In this document: piece after piece, positions 1-5,640 of the stretch
Layout: the number at the start of each line of letters is the position of its first letter
How positions within the stretch are numbered: position 1 is the stretch's first letter
Source: Candidatus Aegiribacteria sp.
GTDB lineage: Bacteria > Fermentibacterota > Fermentibacteria > Fermentibacterales > JCC-6
NCBI GenBank assembly: GCA_013138965.1
Contig: WTBT01000061.1
Span: forward strand, 1-56,050
Length of the DNA stretch: 56,050 nucleotides
Reading direction: 5' to 3'
Notes under the pieces: generated by a model
What the model saw: only the letters and a program-made list of their open reading frames with translations
Told to the model about the DNA's origin: nothing
Database searches by the model: none
Made by a program: the position numbers and the translations under genes

Positions 1-1
1 C

Positions 2-118
2 TCCAGCCGCTCTTCACTGGAACGTCTTCTTGATCCCGAGAATCCTTCAGTAACACTTCTCACTCTTGAAAACGTTGCCATTGCGCTGGGTAAAAGACTC
101 AAGATACAAATCGGATGA
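2..118 (+). CDS. XRE-family HTH protein, C-terminal part only (probable antitoxin)
   Basis: The open frame enters from the left window edge and stops at TGA 116-118. The last 38 residues include SSLERLLDPENPSVTLLT and then ENVAIALGKRLKIQIG. This is the typical end of small XRE/HTH_3 DNA-binding proteins that act as antitoxins: the tail of the recognition helix, then the ALGKRLKI helix. The stop lies two bases before the R'' box of the first attC, so this is the gene of an integron cassette whose start is outside the window. A toxin partner, if any, would be just upstream. The family call rests on the short tail only. Confidence 0.7.
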   Translation, partial: SSRSSLERLLDPENPSVTLLTLENVAIALGKRLKIQIG

Positions 119-120
119 CT

Positions 121-203
121 GCCGAACAAACAAATTCAGCAGAACTGCATCTCTGAATAATTGAGTACATGTTATTGCAGTCAGCTGATTTGAGACGTTC
201 GGT
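121..203 (+). other. attC site A
   Basis: R'' box GCCGAAC (121-127) and R' box GTTCGGT (197-203). The inner arms CAAATTCAGCAGAACTGC and the reverse complement of the stretch 178-193 (ATCAGCTGACTGCA) pair with one extra-helical base, the usual attC fold. The site ends the XRE cassette and starts the DUF6155-like cassette. Confidence 0.85.
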
Positions 204-225
204 TTCAGAATTAAGGACATAACTA

Positions 226-783
226 ATGGCAAAACAAAAATCTAACGGCTCAACATGGTCGGAATTGAAACCATGCATACTCAACATGGATCATAAGCAG
301 CTAGTAAAATTGGTGGCAGATATGTATCGCTTTTCCAAAGAAAACCAAATATTTCTTCATACTCGATTTGGAATTGGCAAGGATTTACTTGAGCCATACA
401 AAAAAACGATTGATGAATGCATGTATCCAGATGTTTACAGCAAGAAACCAATCCAAATCTCAAAAGCAAAAAAAGCTATCAGTAACTACTCGAAAGCAGT
501 TGGAGATATACTCGGTGAGGCTGAACTTATGGTTTTTTTCGTGGAGTGCGGTAACAATTTCACGGTGAGTTTTGGCGACATTGACGAGGGGTTTTATGAC
601 TCTCTCAATGGAATGTACCGGAGAGCTATCAAGAAAGTATTAAGTTTACCTGAAAATCAGCAACAAGAGTTCCGGGACAGGCTAAAAGAAATCATGATTT
701 CATCTTCAGGCATCGGATGGGGCTACCATGACATGCTAAGTGATGATTACTACGATGCATTTTCAGAAGAAGAAGAATGGTGA
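226..783 (+). CDS. DUF6155-like protein of unknown function
   Basis: A 185-residue soluble protein with no signal peptide or membrane segment. The N-terminal part (about residues 12-45, LNMDHKQLVKLVADMYRFS) and the repeated short helices resemble the DUF6155 family, whose function is unknown. The C-terminus is strongly acidic (DAFSEEEEW). It is the only forward gene of the cassette opened by attC site A and starts 23 bases after the R' box, a typical cassette position. Codon use is AT-richer than in the chromosomal genes to the right, which fits acquisition. The family match is from memory of the motif, and I cannot assign a function. Confidence 0.75.
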   Translation: MAKQKSNGSTWSELKPCILNMDHKQLVKLVADMYRFSKENQIFLHTRFGIGKDLLEPYKKTIDECMYPDVYSKKPIQISKAKKAISNYSKAVGDILGEAELMVFFVECGNNFTVSFGDIDEGFYDSLNGMYRRAIKKVLSLPENQQQEFRDRLKEIMISSSGIGWGYHDMLSDDYYDAFSEEEEW

Positions 784-1168
784 CAGCAATTGTTTACTGG
801 GCGGCCTATTGTAGATTGAGAAGAGAATCATCACTGGGAGCTTGTGTGATCCGAACAAAAGCTAAATGGAGGCTCCGATTGATTCATATACCAAGAAACA
901 TCCCGAATGATACCCCAGCATGCACTTGTGATTGATAAATTTGGGCATTGTCATTCTCAGTATGACGGAACAAGATACAAGACGACAAAAACCGAACAGG
1001 AACCACGGGTGATAGTTGTAGGAGTGATGGTCTACCGTAAATTTGAAGATAATTACCGATGAGAGCTTTCATTACGAAGTCGAAATCCAAAGTATCCTAG
1101 AATTGTAGAAAGATTCGCATGTGTAGGTGAAGCCCACTCACAAGCATTTGCGGCAGGTCACGCAAAAC
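784..1168. other. Non-coding cassette tail with orphan R'' box (eroded attC)
   Basis: No credible gene is seen here. Bases 991-997 (ACCGAAC) are the exact complement of the R' box at 197-203, so the cassette carrying the DUF6155-like gene should end here with an attC. The expected L'-R' half, about 50-130 bases downstream, cannot be recognised. The simplest reading is an attC that lost its 3' half, fusing this cassette to the following PIN/RHH one. Confidence 0.5.
924..986 (+). repeat. Divergent pre-attC repeat, copy 1
   Basis: This segment resembles bases 1921-1983. Both begin CTTGTGATT, share a middle close to CATTGTCATTCT / CATTATCATTCT, and end with the identical block ACAAGACGACAA just before an R'' box. 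Its function is unknown. Confidence 0.55.
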
Positions 1169-1405
1169 CTATGGTTCATCACCAAGGATTGGTTCACGAT
1201 CCGCAACATCATTCAAGGTAGCTTTCATTTTATTTATATCTGCTCTTTTTGCCCTTTTCTCCAAATACTCTTCGGTCATGATTGCAGATATTTTCTCAGC
1301 AATTGCAGAAGATATCAACTGGTTGATAGATACACCTTCTTCTTTTGCTATCTCTCTAATGTGGCGATGTATTGATTCCGGTAATCTCAGGCTTAAAGCT
1401 CCCAT
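1169..1405 (-). CDS. Ribbon-helix-helix (HicB/CopG-type) antitoxin
   Basis: A 78-residue protein starting MGALSLRLPESIHRHIREIA. The short strand LSLRLP followed by helices IHRHIREIAKEEGVSINQLI is the ribbon-helix-helix DNA-binding fold of HicB-tail/CopG antitoxins. The C-terminal half is charged and probably binds the toxin. It overlaps the 3' end of the PIN toxin gene by 13 bases in a toxin-first operon. As an antitoxin it should neutralise the PIN nuclease and repress the operon; that is family knowledge, not seen here. The pair runs against the direction of the cassette array. Confidence 0.8.
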   Translation of the reverse strand: MGALSLRLPESIHRHIREIAKEEGVSINQLISSAIAEKISAIMTEEYLEKRAKRADINKMKATLNDVADREPILGDEP

Positions 1406-1812
1406 TGTATTTCCTCCAGCAACTGCTTGGGACTTTGTATTCTTATTCCAAGCTGTTCAACTCCCTTGAAATCCTTTGTGTTGAAAGTTGTGATCGTATT
1501 AGCTTGTGCCGCTATTGCCAATTCAAGTACAAGATCATCTTTGGGGTCACGTAAGAATGGACGCCATAGATAATGTATTTCATGGAATGTACACAGGTTG
1601 CACACATTATCTAAAAACGAATCAATATCTTCGTGAGTAATACCCAGTTTTCGACTATTCCTCTTCAGCACATCTTCATATTCAAACAGCAAAGGAACCG
1701 ATAACACCGGGCGAATCTTTTCCTGAGAAAGTGCTTTTAACACTTGGAATGATGCTCCCCGGGCTGAATAGAGCCCTGCAAACAAGATATTCGTATCCAG
1801 TACTGTTTTAAT
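1393..1812 (-). CDS. PIN-domain toxin ribonuclease, probable ATT start
   Basis: PIN nucleases cut RNA using a cluster of acidic residues. Starting at the first ATG (1785) would remove the universal first motif. Reading upstream in frame gives KTVLDTNILFAGLYS directly before that ATG, which is the PIN signature with catalytic Asp6. No ATG, GTG or TTG precedes it. A good ribosome site GGAGGT sits six bases before an ATT codon (1810-1812), so I choose ATT as start, giving 139 residues. Other PIN acids are visible: E in LFEYEDVLKR, D in RDPKDDLVLELA, and the end of the pattern TTFNTKDF. It belongs to the PIN family of putative toxin components (PF13470-like) and is partnered with the downstream RHH antitoxin. 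A point mutation of an original ATG is the alternative to true ATT use. Confidence 0.8.
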   Translation of the reverse strand: MKTVLDTNILFAGLYSARGASFQVLKALSQEKIRPVLSVPLLFEYEDVLKRNSRKLGITHEDIDSFLDNVCNLCTFHEIHYLWRPFLRDPKDDLVLELAIAAQANTITTFNTKDFKGVEQLGIRIQSPKQLLEEIQWEL

Positions 1813-1920
1813 ACGACCACCTCCAATAGTACCATATACGGTATCAATGCTTTCGTCAAGTATACAAAAGAAATTCCGATCAGATAATCAGGGCAAAAGA
1901 ATATTCTATCCCCAAAGCCC

Positions 1921-1983
1921 CTTGTGATTTAAAGTATTGACCATTATCATTCTTGTGGTTAACGAGACAAAACACAAGACGAC
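1921..1983 (+). repeat. Divergent pre-attC repeat, copy 2
   Basis: This is the counterpart of 924-986 and lies directly before the R'' box of attC site B. The shared blocks are CTTGTGATT, CATTATCATTCT and ACAAGACGACAA. Confidence 0.55.
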
Positions 1984-1988
1984 AAGAA

Positions 1989-2068
1989 GTTGAACAATGG
2001 GCTGTAGCAGAATTGCGCAACGGTTTTGGTAACAAGTCTTTACAATCAGCTAAGCCCAAGCGTTATGT
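1989..2068 (+). other. attC site B
   Basis: R'' GTTGAAC (1989-1995) and R' GTTATGT (2062-2068). The inner arms AATGGGCTGTAGC and the complement of CTAAGCCCAAGCGTT give the GGGCT/AGCCC stem common in attC sites. No GTTCAAC cassette start pairing with this R'' is found upstream, consistent with the fused or eroded boundary near 991-1170. Confidence 0.85.
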
Positions 2069-2084
2069 GTAAGGAATTAAGAAA

Positions 2085-2618
2085 ATGGAAACCACCAAAA
2101 AACATACAATGTCTGGATGTTGTGGAATGTCTTGTAGCCTTTGTCCAAGATTCCACACAGATGGAAAGTCTAAATGTCTAGGTTGCGGACCAGATCCACA
2201 TTGTGTTTATTGCTCTACATACAAATGCTGCAGCGTAAAAAAGGCATACGAAACTTGTGCGGAATGTATCGACTCTCCATGTGCTCGAATATCAAATCTT
2301 GCTGATTGGAAGAGATTTAGTACTGGAAAAAGGTGGCTTTTACATATTGAAGAAATCAAAAAAAATGGTTTAGAGAAATGGGAGAGAATACAGGAGCAAA
2401 AAGCAGTACTGCTAAAGCAAGCTCTAGAGCAATATAATTCTGGTCGATCTAAAGGTATAATTTGTCTTTCATTTCTTCTTTTTGATATTCCTACTATCCA
2501 AAAATTATTAGAAAAAGCAAATGCCATAATTAGTGATATTGAATTGAAAGATAGAGCCAAGAAGTTTAAAGTGCTTATTAAAGAATTTGCAAAGAAAAAA
2601 GAAATTAAACTTAAATAA
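2085..2618 (+). CDS. DUF3795 cysteine-rich protein
   Basis: A 177-residue protein whose first 75 residues hold about 16 cysteines in metal- or cluster-like spacings (CCGMSCSLCPRF, CLGCGPDPHCVYCSTYKCC, CAECIDSPCARI). This is the hallmark of DUF3795, a widespread family of unknown function thought to bind zinc or iron-sulfur. The remainder is lysine-rich and helical. It is the sole gene of a cassette delimited by exact R'/R'' complementarity (2062 and 2623). It starts 17 bases after the R' box and stops five bases before the R'' box. Its composition is distinctly AT-rich compared with the chromosomal genes. Confidence 0.85.
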   Translation: METTKKHTMSGCCGMSCSLCPRFHTDGKSKCLGCGPDPHCVYCSTYKCCSVKKAYETCAECIDSPCARISNLADWKRFSTGKRWLLHIEEIKKNGLEKWERIQEQKAVLLKQALEQYNSGRSKGIICLSFLLFDIPTIQKLLEKANAIISDIELKDRAKKFKVLIKEFAKKKEIKLK

Positions 2619-2622
2619 ATGC

Positions 2623-2702
2623 ACATAACAAATTCAGTAGACCTGCTTAACCAAGAGATTGGCTGCATTAGTACAGCAGGCTACTGATTTGAGGCGTTCG
2701 AT
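2623..2702 (+). other. attC site C
   Basis: R'' ACATAAC (2623-2629) is the exact complement of the R' that opens this cassette at 2062. R' GTTCGAT is at 2696-2702. The inner arms CAAATTCAGTAGACCTGC and the complement of CAGGCTACTGATTTG pair imperfectly in the attC manner. Confidence 0.9.
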
Positions 2703-2773
2703 TCAGTATCAATAAGACATCTTGACATCATAACGTTATAGCGTTATACATCGTACAGAATCGGAGGTGAATC

Positions 2774-3007
2774 ATGACTGAACTGACCAAGCGATCTACA
2801 GTATATCTTGAACCTGATCTGCACAAGGCTCTACGACTCAAATCGATCGAGACATCACGCTCGATGTCAGACCTGGTAAACGATGCAATCCGCGATGAAC
2901 TTGCCGCAGATGCAGATGATCTCGCTGTATTCCGAATTCGACAAGATGAGCCTGCTATCGCCTTCGAGGAGTTCGTTAATGAGCTAAAGCGCAATGGCAG
3001 AATATAG
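2774..3007 (+). CDS. CopG-type ribbon-helix-helix antitoxin
   Basis: A 77-residue protein. RSTVYLEPDLHKALRLKSIE followed by SRSMSDLVNDAIRDEL is the complete strand-helix-helix pattern of CopG antitoxins. The acidic C-terminal tail (ADADDLAVFRIRQDEPAIAF) would wrap the toxin. AGGTGA lies upstream of the ATG. It overlaps the start of the RelE toxin by 14 bases, so the two are translationally coupled. It is the first gene of the cassette between R' GTTCGAT (2696) and R'' ATCGAAC (3254). Confidence 0.88.
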   Translation: MTELTKRSTVYLEPDLHKALRLKSIETSRSMSDLVNDAIRDELAADADDLAVFRIRQDEPAIAFEEFVNELKRNGRI

Positions 3008-3251
3008 AATTCTTGTCCGCAAGTCGGTCCACAAAGATCTCGATGGCATACCTAAGAAGGATGTGAGGCGCATCGTTAAGGTAATTGGGGCTCTTGCCAA
3101 GAATCCACGCCCTACACAATCCAGGAAACTCTCCGGTGAGGAGAAGTACAGATTACGCTGTGGTGTATACAGGGTGATATATGAGATCGAAGATGAGGAA
3201 CTCATCGTCTGTGTAGTCAGAGCCAGACACAGGAAAAACGTATACAGGTAG
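2994..3251 (+). CDS. RelE/ParE-family toxin
   Basis: An 85-residue basic protein with the RelE fold order: YRILVRKSVHKDLDGIP, a helical hairpin, RKLSGEEKYRLRCGVYRVIYEI, and a last strand ELIVCVVRARHRKNVYR. Arg and Tyr residues in RLRCGVYRVIY and the terminal RHRKNVYR match positions used for ribosome-dependent mRNA cleavage in RelE proteins. The stop lies two bases before the attC R'' box. It is partnered with the CopG-type antitoxin; a RelE toxin with a CopG antitoxin is a known combination. Confidence 0.9.
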   Translation: MAEYRILVRKSVHKDLDGIPKKDVRRIVKVIGALAKNPRPTQSRKLSGEEKYRLRCGVYRVIYEIEDEELIVCVVRARHRKNVYR

Positions 3252-3253
3252 AA

Positions 3254-3330
3254 ATCGAACAAATCCATGCACTCGACGGGCTGTGTATACAACTTCTTCC
3301 GCGAGTCGCGAGTGATGGCTGATGTTATCC
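3254..3330 (+). other. attC site D
   Basis: R'' ATCGAAC (3254-3260) exactly complements the R' at 2696. R' GTTATCC is at 3324-3330. The inner arms AAATCCATGCACTC and the complement of GAGTGATGGCTGAT pair with an extra-helical base. Confidence 0.9.
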
Positions 3331-3426
3331 ACAAAAAAGAACACCAGAATAGCTCTTGACATGACCGCAATATAGATCTATATATAGTACGAAATAAATA
3401 TTGATTCCAAAATAGGAGACGTTATC

Positions 3427-3678
3427 ATGGAACAAGTTCTCTCAAGGTGTTCTGCAAGCATCTCAGAACTTAAGAAAAACCCAACTGCGCTGTTAAATGA
3501 AGCAGAAGGCTCACCAATTACAATTCTGAATCATAACATACCTACTGCATATCTTATTCCAGCAAAAACTTACGAGTGGCTCATGGATAGGCTTGAGGAC
3601 GCTGAATTGGCTCAGATCGTAATAAATCGTGCACATGAGAAAGAAAACGCCATAGAAATTGAAATTGATGATCTATAA
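3427..3678 (+). CDS. Phd/YefM-type antitoxin
   Basis: An 83-residue protein. SASISELKKNPTALLNEAEG then SPITILNHNIPTAYLIPAKTYEWL is the Phd/YefM pattern of strand, helix and the NxxPxAYLxP hairpin that forms the DNA-binding dimer. The C-terminal helix is acidic (HEKENAIEIEIDDL) and should bind the toxin. GGAGA precedes the ATG. A promoter-like AT-rich stretch with TTGACA (3356) lies between attC D and the gene, so the cassette probably has its own promoter. It overlaps the toxin start by 11 bases. Confidence 0.9.
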   Translation: MEQVLSRCSASISELKKNPTALLNEAEGSPITILNHNIPTAYLIPAKTYEWLMDRLEDAELAQIVINRAHEKENAIEIEIDDL

Positions 3679-3952
3679 GGTCAAATTCCTACCAAGTGCA
3701 CTGAAAGAGTGGAAAAAGCTCGGTCCTCCTATTCAAAAGCAATTCAAGAAAAAGCTGAAAGAAAGAATATCGCATCCACGTATTCCGAGTAGCCAGTTAC
3801 GCGGTTTCAAGAATGTATATAAAATAAAATTACGTGCAGTAGGTTATCGGCTTGTCTATGAAGTAAATGATAAGGAAATATTTATCTACGTTATTGCCAT
3901 CGGAAAAAGAGAACGTGATTTAGTGTACACCAAGGCAAAGGAAAGAAAATAG
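3668..3952 (+). CDS. relE: RelE-family mRNA interferase toxin
   Basis: A 94-residue basic protein beginning MIYKVKFLPSALKEWKKL, the standard RelE opening. An earlier in-frame ATG (3659) would add only three residues that family members lack, so 3668 is chosen. RLVYEVNDKEIFIYVIAIG then KRERDLVY is the conserved end; its Lys, Arg and Tyr residues are those used by RelE to cut mRNA in the ribosomal A site. It forms an operon with the Phd/YefM antitoxin. The last base of its TAG stop is the first base of the attC R'' box, an extremely compact cassette end. Confidence 0.92.
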   Translation: MIYKVKFLPSALKEWKKLGPPIQKQFKKKLKERISHPRIPSSQLRGFKNVYKIKLRAVGYRLVYEVNDKEIFIYVIAIGKRERDLVYTKAKERK

Positions 3953-4040
3953 GATAACAACCGCATCAACGCGGACTGGCAAAGCTAAACCGCTCTGCAC
4001 CAAGGTTTATGCCAGCCGGCGGCTGAAACAGGCGTTAACC
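3952..4040 (+). other. attC site E
   Basis: R'' GGATAAC (3952-3958) exactly complements the R' at 3324. R' GTTAACC is at 4034-4040. The central part contains the long imperfect hairpin CGCCGGCTGGC / GCCAGCCGGCGG region at about 4011-4023. Confidence 0.85.
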
Positions 4041-4089
4041 CTTGACAAAACCAAAGGTATGACTAATGGTAATACCGGAGGTGGCTGGC

Positions 4090-4332
4090 ATGAGTACTGC
4101 AAAGATAGCTATCAGCATGAACGAAGAGATGCTCCATCAACTTGATGATCTTGTTTCAAAAGCAGAATTTCCCAGCAGAAGCGGAGCCATACAAAAGGCA
4201 GTTAGTGAAATGCTTGAGAAGAAGTACGGTAACCGTCTTGCACGGGAATGTGCGAAGCTGGATCCTGAAGAAGAAATGGCTATAGCTGAGGAAGGTATGA
4301 ATAGTGAGCTTGGATCATGGCCGGAATACTGA
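4090..4332 (+). CDS. Ribbon-helix-helix antitoxin of a MazF pair
   Basis: An 80-residue protein. TAKIAISMNEEMLHQLDDLV followed by FPSRSGAIQKAVSEML is a ribbon-helix-helix domain of the kind that precedes MazF-type toxins. The ATG at 4090 follows GGAGGT by seven bases and gives the usual start; an upstream ATG at 4066 lacks such a site. The acidic tail (LDPEEEMAIAEEGM) likely contacts the toxin. It overlaps the toxin gene by 16 bases. The cassette is bounded by exactly complementary boxes at 4034 and 4650. Confidence 0.88.
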   Translation: MSTAKIAISMNEEMLHQLDDLVSKAEFPSRSGAIQKAVSEMLEKKYGNRLARECAKLDPEEEMAIAEEGMNSELGSWPEY

Positions 4333-4655
4333 GAGGCGATATTCTCTGGGCAGATCTGAACCCTACAATCGGGCATGAACAATCTGGGAAAAGACCAGTA
4401 CTGGTTCTCAGCATTGATGTTTTCAATGACCGCTCGGGTACAGTGATAGCTGTTGCCCTAACCAGCAGCGAGCCCAAGGCAGGATTTCCTCTAACCTTTG
4501 AGTTGTCAGATGTATCGCTCCCGAAGAAATCATGGATCAAGATCAGCCAGATCAGGACTCTGTCGATCAAGCGTATCGGTAAGAAAATCACCAGGATATC
4601 TCCAGAAGAACTTACTGCAATTCTCGCTGGTTTGAATGAAATTATCGGGGGTTAA
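4317..4655 (+). CDS. mazF: MazF/PemK-family endoribonuclease toxin
   Basis: A 112-residue protein. RGDILWADLNPTIGHEQSGK then RPVLVLS is the conserved MazF beginning: the Gly-Asp strand and the RPVLV strand holding the catalytic Arg. TVIAVALTSSEPKA contains the second conserved strand with the Thr-Ser catalytic position, and WIKISQIRTLSIKRIGKKI is the dimer-interface segment. MazF toxins cut single-stranded RNA at short sequences; the specificity cannot be read here. The TAA stop lies inside the R'' box of attC site F. Confidence 0.92.
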   Translation: MAGILRGDILWADLNPTIGHEQSGKRPVLVLSIDVFNDRSGTVIAVALTSSEPKAGFPLTFELSDVSLPKKSWIKISQIRTLSIKRIGKKITRISPEELTAILAGLNEIIGG

Positions 4656-4728
4656 CAAATGCAGCAGAACTGCGACCCAGCTATTTCATGCTCAAGTTAT
4701 AGTAGTCTGCTGATTTAGAGCGTTCCCC
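4650..4728 (+). other. attC site F (last recognisable)
   Basis: R'' GGTTAAC (4650-4656) exactly complements the R' at 4034. R' GTTCCCC is at 4722-4728 and departs from the GTTRRRY consensus, as expected when the bases after the cleavage point belong to flanking chromosome. The inner arms AAATGCAGCAGAACTGC and the complement of AGTCTGCTGATTTAG pair well. Confidence 0.87.
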
Positions 4729-4814
4729 GGTGAAAGAGAGGCTCTGGTAATTGCTATCGCAGTATCTCAGTTGATTTAGAAAAAGAATTGATGACAACAG
4801 GATATTGTCATGTC

Positions 4815-5147
4815 TTAGCCCTTGAAAATGTTGATTACCGACTTGAGTACATTCTGAAAAGCAACTCTTTTAAGATTGCCAACTTCCATCCTAAACAGAG
4901 TTGTGTTTGCGGTAAACAATTTCCCTGGACGAGCATAACTAACGCGCTGTAAAGATCCAGACTGAAAATCAGTCTCGCTTAACCGAACAGCGCGAGAATC
5001 AGCATAGGGGTTACTCGTAATCTGGCACAATATCCAATCTCCACGTTCTGCTGATGCCAGAACAACAGCTGGTCGTAACTTGCTTTTGGATAAATCTGAA
5101 AATGGGAAAGTAACAAGAACTATTGAACCTGCTGCAAGTGCGACCAT
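4815..5147 (-). CDS. PemK/MazF-like toxin
   Basis: A 110-residue protein. AGSIVLVTFPFSDLSKSKLR followed by PAVVLASA is the MazF/PemK beginning; WILCQITSNPYAD is the second core strand and SYARPGKLFTANTTLF the dimerisation segment. It overlaps its antitoxin gene by 28 bases. The module reads opposite to the cassette array and lies after the last recognisable attC, so it may be a resident chromosomal pair or a cassette without a surviving end site. Confidence 0.85.
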   Translation of the reverse strand: MVALAAGSIVLVTFPFSDLSKSKLRPAVVLASAERGDWILCQITSNPYADSRAVRLSETDFQSGSLQRVSYARPGKLFTANTTLFRMEVGNLKRVAFQNVLKSVINIFKG

Positions 5148-5332
5148 GCCTCTTCCTCCTCCGGTCGGTTCCAGTCTTCTCCGAGTGCAGCCTCGCTGAG
5201 AATAGCAGTTTCAGGAATATCAGGCTCATCAAATATTGTCACTATTGCCCTGCATGCATGTGACAGGTGAATGTTTTCCTTAATGTGGACTTTTCCATCA
5301 ACTTCGATTGTGGCTTCAACTGACCTTAGCAT
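5120..5332 (-). CDS. Antitoxin-like small protein upstream of PemK/MazF toxin
   Basis: A 70-residue acidic protein. The N-terminal part VEATIEVDGKVHIKENIHL resembles the short beta swapped-hairpin region of AbrB/DUF2281-like antitoxins. The end SEAALGEDWNRPEEEEAWSH is a recurrent tail of proteins encoded before PemK/MazF toxins, in which it serves as the toxin-binding segment. AGGAGG-like bases (GGAGG at 5339-5343 on the complement) precede the ATG. It is the first gene of the two-gene operon. Confidence 0.75.
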   Translation of the reverse strand: MLRSVEATIEVDGKVHIKENIHLSHACRAIVTIFDEPDIPETAILSEAALGEDWNRPEEEEAWSHLQQVQ

Positions 5333-5640
5333 TTTACACCTCCATTACTTGTATACTACGAAACTATACAACACTCTGCAAATACTAAGACATATTGGGA
5401 GCTCTCAGTAATTTGGATGTCACCAGACAATGTGAATCTTTGAGTAAAGAATCCTAAACACAAAATATATGTAACCCGGAATGCCTCTTGTTATTGAACA
5501 TAATGAATAATATCACTCTCATGGAAAATGATGATATTAAGAATTGAAGAAAACATTCGGGGAATCGGGTAGCCGGGTAGTGAATCCCCACCCACAAATC
5601 CTTGATTGAAATCAATCCCTGTTCCTTGAGCATTTGCAGG
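5333..5640. other. Intergenic region at the right edge of the array
   Basis: No gene is supported. The 5' part holds the ribosome site and probably the promoter of the reverse antitoxin/toxin pair. Near 5551 the bases GGGGAAT come within one base of the GGGGAAC box that would close a cassette opened at 4722, but no second half of an attC follows. Confidence 0.4.

Larger units (their letters stand above)
1..4728 (+). mobile_element. Integron gene-cassette array, left part off-window
   Basis: At least six attC recombination sites separate short gene cassettes. Each integron cassette begins with the 7-bp R' box left by the preceding site and ends with an R'' box that should be its reverse complement. 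This holds exactly for GTTCGGT (197) with ACCGAAC (991), GTTATGT (2062) with ACATAAC (2623), GTTCGAT (2696) with ATCGAAC (3254), GTTATCC (3324) with GGATAAC (3952), and GTTAACC (4034) with GGTTAAC (4650). Genes end within 0-5 bases of the R'' boxes, as in classical cassettes. All sites point the same way, so the integrase and attI are expected to the left of base 1. No integrase is visible. The last R' (GTTCCCC, 4722) has no partner in the window, so the array most likely ends there. Confidence 0.9.

Noticed and set aside
1..4728. CRISPR array suspected from regularly recurring short motifs
   Set aside because: The repeats are imperfect, about 80 bases long, foldable and separated by genes. 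Their complementarity pattern is that of attC sites, not CRISPR repeats.
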